41,296 bases of DNA from JACZST01 sp964195155 (GTDB lineage Bacteria > Actinomycetota > Acidimicrobiia > Spongiisociales > UBA5794): assembly GCA_964195155.1 (NCBI GenBank), contig CAXMOP010000048.1:1-41296 (forward strand), in the 5' to 3' direction. Shown here in pieces: positions 37,991 through 41,296 of this stretch; positions within the stretch are counted from its first letter, which is position 1, and every line of letters begins with the position of its first letter. Made by a program: the position numbers and the translations under genes. The notes below the pieces were generated by a model. That model had not been told where the DNA came from, did not search any database, and saw only the letters and a list, made by a program, of their open reading frames with translations.

Positions 37991-40153
37991 ATGGACCTGA
38001 AGCACTTCAGATTCGCAGTCGAAGACGGCGTCGCGGTTGCCCTGCTCGACCGGGCCGGTGCGCCCATCAACACGATCTCACCCGAGGTCGGCGAGGAGCT
38101 CGAGGCACTCGCCGACCACGTGGCTGAGAAGGATGACATCGAGGCCCTCGTCATCGGCTCGGCGAAGCCGAGCGGGTTCCTCGCCGGCGCCGACATCAAC
38201 TACTTCTTCGAGCTCACAACGGCGGAGCAGGGTGCCGCCGCGATGCGAAACCTCCATGCCGTACTCGCCAAGGTCGAAGCGCTCCACGCCGAGGCCGGGA
38301 AGCCGGTCGTGATGGCCATCGACGGACCGGCGCTCGGCGGCGGGCTCGAGGTGGCGCTGACCGGTTCGATGCGGATCTGCACCGTCCGCGCCAAGACCCA
38401 GCTCGGACAGCCGGAAGTCAGGCTCGGCATCATCCCGGGCGGCGGCGGCACACAGCGGCTCCCAAAGCTGATCGGGATCGCCGCTGCCCTCGACCTGATC
38501 CTCACCGGTCGGTCGGTTCGGCCGCACCGGGCGCGGAAGATCGGGCTCGTCGACGAGATCGTCCCAAAGGAAGTGCTCCTGGACGTCGCCAAGCAGCGCG
38601 CTCGCGAGTCGGTTGGCAATCTCGGAGAAGACGAATCGCCTTCGATGCGGGACCGGCTGTCTCCTTCCCACCTGCAGTCGCTGGCGCTCGAGCAGAACCC
38701 GGTCGGAAGAAAGCTCCTGTACAAGAAGGCGGAGGAGCAGATGCTCGCCGAGACCAAGGGCAACTACCCGGCGCCGCCGAGAGCCCTCGAGGCGGTGAAG
38801 GTCGGCATCGAGCTCGGCCCAGACGCCGGGTACGAGGCTGAGGCCAGGTTTGTCGGAGAGCTCCTGATGACCCCCGAGTCCGCAGCATTGCGAGGCTTGT
38901 TCTTCGCCACCCAGGCAATGAAGCACGCCACCGGGATCTCCAGCAATGCCAAGCCAAAGGAAGTCGACAAGGTGGCGGTGCTCGGCGGCGGGCTGATGGG
39001 GGCGGGCATCGCCTCAGTCAGCGCGATGAACGCCGGCTCAACCGTGCGGATCAAGGAAGTCGACAATCCCGGTATCGGACGCGCCCTCGCCCACGTTCGC
39101 GGCGAAATCGACAAGCAGGTGACGCGCAGGCGCCTGCGGGCCTTCGAGGGTGAGCAGGTGATGAACCAGGTCACCGGCTCCGTCGACTGGGAAGGATTCG
39201 ACAACAGCGACCTCATCATCGAGGCCGTGTTCGAGAGCCTCGATCTCAAGCGGTCGCTCCTTGCCGAGATCGAAGCCGTCGTCGACGACGACGTCGTGTT
39301 CGCCTCGAACACCTCATCGCTCCCCATCGGTGACATCGCAGCCAAGGCCGCACACCCGGAGGCCGTCCTCGGGATGCATTACTTCTCACCGGTGGAGAAG
39401 ATGCCGCTGCTCGAGGTCATCGTCACCGACGACACCGCCGACTGGGCGACCGCGACCGCCGTCGAATACGGCAAGCGCCAGGGCAAGACCGTGATCGTGG
39501 TCAAGGACGGTCCCGGCTTCTACACCACCCGGATCCTGATCCCGTACCTCAACGAGGCCTTCTACCTCCTCGGCGAGGGAGCATCGGTGGAGGCGATCGA
39601 CCGGGCCACGGTCCAGTGGGGATTCCCGGTGGGACCGTTGCTGCTGGCCGATGAGGTTGGCATCGACGTCGGCGCCCACATCAGCGAGATCATGATCGAC
39701 GCGTTCGGTGACCGCATGGAGGGCCCGAAGATGATGGCCGGGCTCGTCGAGGACGACCGCAAGGGCCGAAAGAACGGCCGCGGCTTCTACGAGTACGACG
39801 ATAAGGGAAACCGCGGCGACGTAGACGAGACGGTGTACGGGGCCCTCGGGCTTGGGCCGCGAAGGGAGCTTCCCAAGTCTGAGATCCAGGACCGCATCTC
39901 ACTGGCAATGATCAACGAGGCGGCACGCTGTCTCGAGGAAGGCATCCTGCAGTCGGCCCTCGACGGCGACATCGGGGCGGTGATGGGACTCGGGTTCCCC
40001 CCGTTCCGTGGCGGTCCCTTCTGGTGGATCGACGCCCGGGGCGCGGCCAGCATCGTCGAGCGGCTCGACGCATTTGCCAGGCGCCATGGCGACCGATTCG
40101 AGCCGGCCCAGATCCTGCGCGACCACGCCGAGGCCGAGAAGCAATTCCGGTAG
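37991..40153 (+). CDS. fadJ: multifunctional enoyl-CoA hydratase/3-hydroxyacyl-CoA dehydrogenase, 720 aa
   Basis: Second and third steps of beta-oxidation. The N-terminal crotonase domain has the oxyanion-hole segments FLAGADINYF and ALGGGLEVAL and the catalytic Glu region PEVRLGIIPGGGG. The dehydrogenase Rossmann loop is VLGGGLMGAGIAS, and the catalytic His is in LGMHYFSPVE; two C-terminal helical domains follow. The length matches FadJ/FadB (715-730 aa). The ATG at 37991 gives the family's N-terminus; the longer frame to 37943 overlaps fadI. Confidence 0.96.
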   Translation: MDLKHFRFAVEDGVAVALLDRAGAPINTISPEVGEELEALADHVAEKDDIEALVIGSAKPSGFLAGADINYFFELTTAEQGAAAMRNLHAVLAKVEALHAEAGKPVVMAIDGPALGGGLEVALTGSMRICTVRAKTQLGQPEVRLGIIPGGGGTQRLPKLIGIAAALDLILTGRSVRPHRARKIGLVDEIVPKEVLLDVAKQRARESVGNLGEDESPSMRDRLSPSHLQSLALEQNPVGRKLLYKKAEEQMLAETKGNYPAPPRALEAVKVGIELGPDAGYEAEARFVGELLMTPESAALRGLFFATQAMKHATGISSNAKPKEVDKVAVLGGGLMGAGIASVSAMNAGSTVRIKEVDNPGIGRALAHVRGEIDKQVTRRRLRAFEGEQVMNQVTGSVDWEGFDNSDLIIEAVFESLDLKRSLLAEIEAVVDDDVVFASNTSSLPIGDIAAKAAHPEAVLGMHYFSPVEKMPLLEVIVTDDTADWATATAVEYGKRQGKTVIVVKDGPGFYTTRILIPYLNEAFYLLGEGASVEAIDRATVQWGFPVGPLLLADEVGIDVGAHISEIMIDAFGDRMEGPKMMAGLVEDDRKGRKNGRGFYEYDDKGNRGDVDETVYGALGLGPRRELPKSEIQDRISLAMINEAARCLEEGILQSALDGDIGAVMGLGFPPFRGGPFWWIDARGAASIVERLDAFARRHGDRFEPAQILRDHAEAEKQFR

Positions 40154-40201
40154 GGGTGGGTTCAGATGGTGAGCGCGACCACGGGTGGGTGGGCGTCCCG
40201 G

Positions 40202-40207
40202 TACCCT
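40202..40207 (+). promoter_or_regulatory. -10 hexamer TACCCT of the E2 gene
   Basis: TACCCT is followed by seven bases and the ATG at 40215, without a Shine-Dalgarno sequence. Confidence 0.5.
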
Positions 40208-40214
40208 CGCCGCC

Positions 40215-41296
40215 ATGGCCAACGAGTTCCGACTCCCAGACATCGGTGAAGGGCTGACCGACGCCGAGATCGTCGAATGGCACGTCAAAGCCGGCGACGA
40301 GGTCACCACCGACCAGGGCCTGGTCGACATGGAGACCGCCAAGGCGGTCGTCGAGATCACCTCACCCTTCGCCGGCGTCGTGCTCCACCTCGGCGGCGAC
40401 GACGGCGACACGGTCAACGTCGGCGACGTGTTGTTCGTCGTCGGTGAGGCGGGAGAGGAGTGGGAGGAAGTCGCGAGTCGCGAGTCGCGAGTCGCGAGTG
40501 AGGACCCTGCGAGCCAACGTCCAGCCTCGCCGGTCGCGGTTAAGGCGACGCCGATGGTCAGGAAACTTGCCCGCGACCAGGGTGTCGATCTGGCACCGAT
40601 CACCGGCTCCGGGCCCGGCGGGTCGATCACCCGTGACGACGTGCTCGGGGCCGGATCCGCATCTGCGACGCTCGGCGATCGCGAGGAACGCAAGCAGCTC
40701 TCGAGGATGCGCCGCACGATCTCAGCCAACATGACCCGGTCCTGGCAGGAGATTCCCCACGTCACCGTCCAGGCAGACATCGACGCCACGCGACTGCTCG
40801 CCGCCCATCGCAGCCTCAAGGAGACCGGGCCATTCCCGCTCGAAACATTGATTGCCACCGCCGTCCTTCCGCTCCTCGTCGAGTTCCCCGCGTTCAACGC
40901 GGCGCTCGACGGCGATGACGTGATCTACAAGCAGCATTACGACCTTGGCTTTGCCGTTCATACCGACGAGGGGTTGCTGGTCGTCGTGACCCGCGATTCC
41001 GATCAGAAATCAACCGCGGACCTCGCCGCCGAGATCGCCGGCCTGGCCACACGAGCCAAGGAACGCCATCTGCAACCGGACGACGTCGCAGGCCAGACGT
41101 TCACCATCTCAAATATCGGGGCGATCGGCGCCGGTGGCGGGACGCCGATCATCCCCTGGGGAACAACGGCGATCCTGTCGCTCGGCCGGGCCAAGGACAC
41201 ACCGGTCGTGCGCAACGGCGACATCGTGGTGGCACCGGTGGCTCCGATGAACCTCTCCTACGACCACCGCCTCATCGACGGCGCCCTCGGTCAAGA
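40215..41296 (+). CDS. 2-oxoacid dehydrogenase E2 component (dihydrolipoamide acyltransferase), 3' partial
   Basis: Acyl transfer core of a pyruvate or branched-chain 2-oxoacid dehydrogenase complex. It has one lipoyl domain (residues 1-77, lipoyl Lys in DMETAKAVVE), a short linker, a peripheral-subunit-binding domain (ATPMVRKLARDQGVDLAPI) and the catalytic domain ending in SYDHRLIDGA, with the His and Asp of the active site. About 15-20 residues are missing beyond the window. The linker (residues 86-95, VASRESRVAS) is encoded by four tandem heptamers. I cannot tell PDH from BCKDH type; location next to fad genes might favour branched-chain acids. Confidence 0.95.
   Translation, partial: MANEFRLPDIGEGLTDAEIVEWHVKAGDEVTTDQGLVDMETAKAVVEITSPFAGVVLHLGGDDGDTVNVGDVLFVVGEAGEEWEEVASRESRVASEDPASQRPASPVAVKATPMVRKLARDQGVDLAPITGSGPGGSITRDDVLGAGSASATLGDREERKQLSRMRRTISANMTRSWQEIPHVTVQADIDATRLLAAHRSLKETGPFPLETLIATAVLPLLVEFPAFNAALDGDDVIYKQHYDLGFAVHTDEGLLVVVTRDSDQKSTADLAAEIAGLATRAKERHLQPDDVAGQTFTISNIGAIGAGGGTPIIPWGTTAILSLGRAKDTPVVRNGDIVVAPVAPMNLSYDHRLIDGALGQ
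40471..40498 (+). repeat. four perfect tandem copies of TCGCGAG inside the E2 gene
   Basis: The array codes for VASRESRVAS in the linker between lipoyl and subunit-binding domains. A 7-bp unit changes frame with each copy: five copies would create a TGA right after the array, and three copies would enter a frame that stays open only to about 40734. The same heptamer occurs at 29325-29366 on the other strand. Confidence 0.95.

Noticed and set aside
1..41296. tRNA, rRNA, insertion sequences, origin of replication
   Set aside because: No cloverleaf, rRNA core sequence, transposase motif or cluster of DnaA boxes was seen on reading both strands; a tRNA or covariance-model scan was not possible.

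Overview
The window is high-GC DNA with closely packed genes, GTG and TTG starts, many 4-bp start/stop overlaps, and threonine-rich linkers of the (T)nS(T)n type in exported proteins. Together with an Rv0474/HbhA-like pair, an Rv0501/Rv0502-like pair and two class III nucleotide cyclases, this points to an actinobacterium outside the classic Streptomyces/Mycobacterium groups, perhaps of the class Acidimicrobiia. The class is an inference from style and gene content; no rRNA or tRNA lies in the window. There is no prophage, transposase or CRISPR array. I read it as chromosomal core and near-core sequence.

Layout. 1-4.2 kb: a possible gene tail, a large cytoplasmic-type sulfatase (-) and, divergent from it, an adenylyl cyclase with an N-terminal DUF5939-like zinc domain (+). 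4.2-9.9 kb (-): DAHP synthase and prephenate dehydrogenase, then after a repeat-filled gap a YbdK-type carboxylate-amine ligase, glutamine-dependent NAD synthetase and a membrane protein joined by ATGA overlaps. 10-13 kb (+): an SDR epimerase coupled to an acyltransferase with a Rho_N/SAP-like N-terminus, then an XRE regulator coupled to an HbhA-like Lys/Thr/Ala-tailed protein. 13.3-17.7 kb: DUF4332 protein, MocA-like nucleotidyltransferase, a possible gene remnant, an eRF1/Vms1-like protein, alanine dehydrogenase, a small membrane protein and an excisionase-type HTH protein.

17.8-26.5 kb: an anchored NTF2-like protein, a polytopic DUF5671-type protein, a DUF4388 protein, a CapA-like lipoprotein, an orphan ParA coupled to a four-cysteine protein, a repeat-rich spacer, an FlK-type thioesterase, a CPA1 antiporter and a stand-alone LigD-type polymerase. 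26.6-32.9 kb: a membrane histidine kinase coupled to an exported, Thr-linked, C-terminally anchored protein, an ATP-dependent DNA ligase (-) that with the polymerase makes a split LigD-like set, an amidohydrolase and a group 2 sigma-70 factor. 33-36.6 kb: a 909-residue cyclase/NB-ARC/TPR regulator and a lipoprotein. 36.7-41.3 kb: a FadI/FadJ beta-oxidation operon and the start of a 2-oxoacid dehydrogenase E2 gene that runs off the end.

Most notable outside the genes: (1) a dispersed element of 91-93 bp present three times at gene borders; (2) the heptamer TCGCGAG as a 4-copy tandem array inside the E2 reading frame and as a 6-copy array in the opposite orientation behind the ligase gene; (3) several other repeat and palindrome types concentrated where genes converge; (4) a recurrent TAnnnT hexamer 6-10 nt before start codons that lack a Shine-Dalgarno sequence, the signature of leaderless transcripts, which fixes many of the starts given here. 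I found no clearly novel multi-gene defence or biosynthetic system. The best candidates for undescribed biology are the histidine kinase/surface protein pair, the Rho_N-Cys/His-acyltransferase architecture, the ParA/four-cysteine pair and the repeat families.
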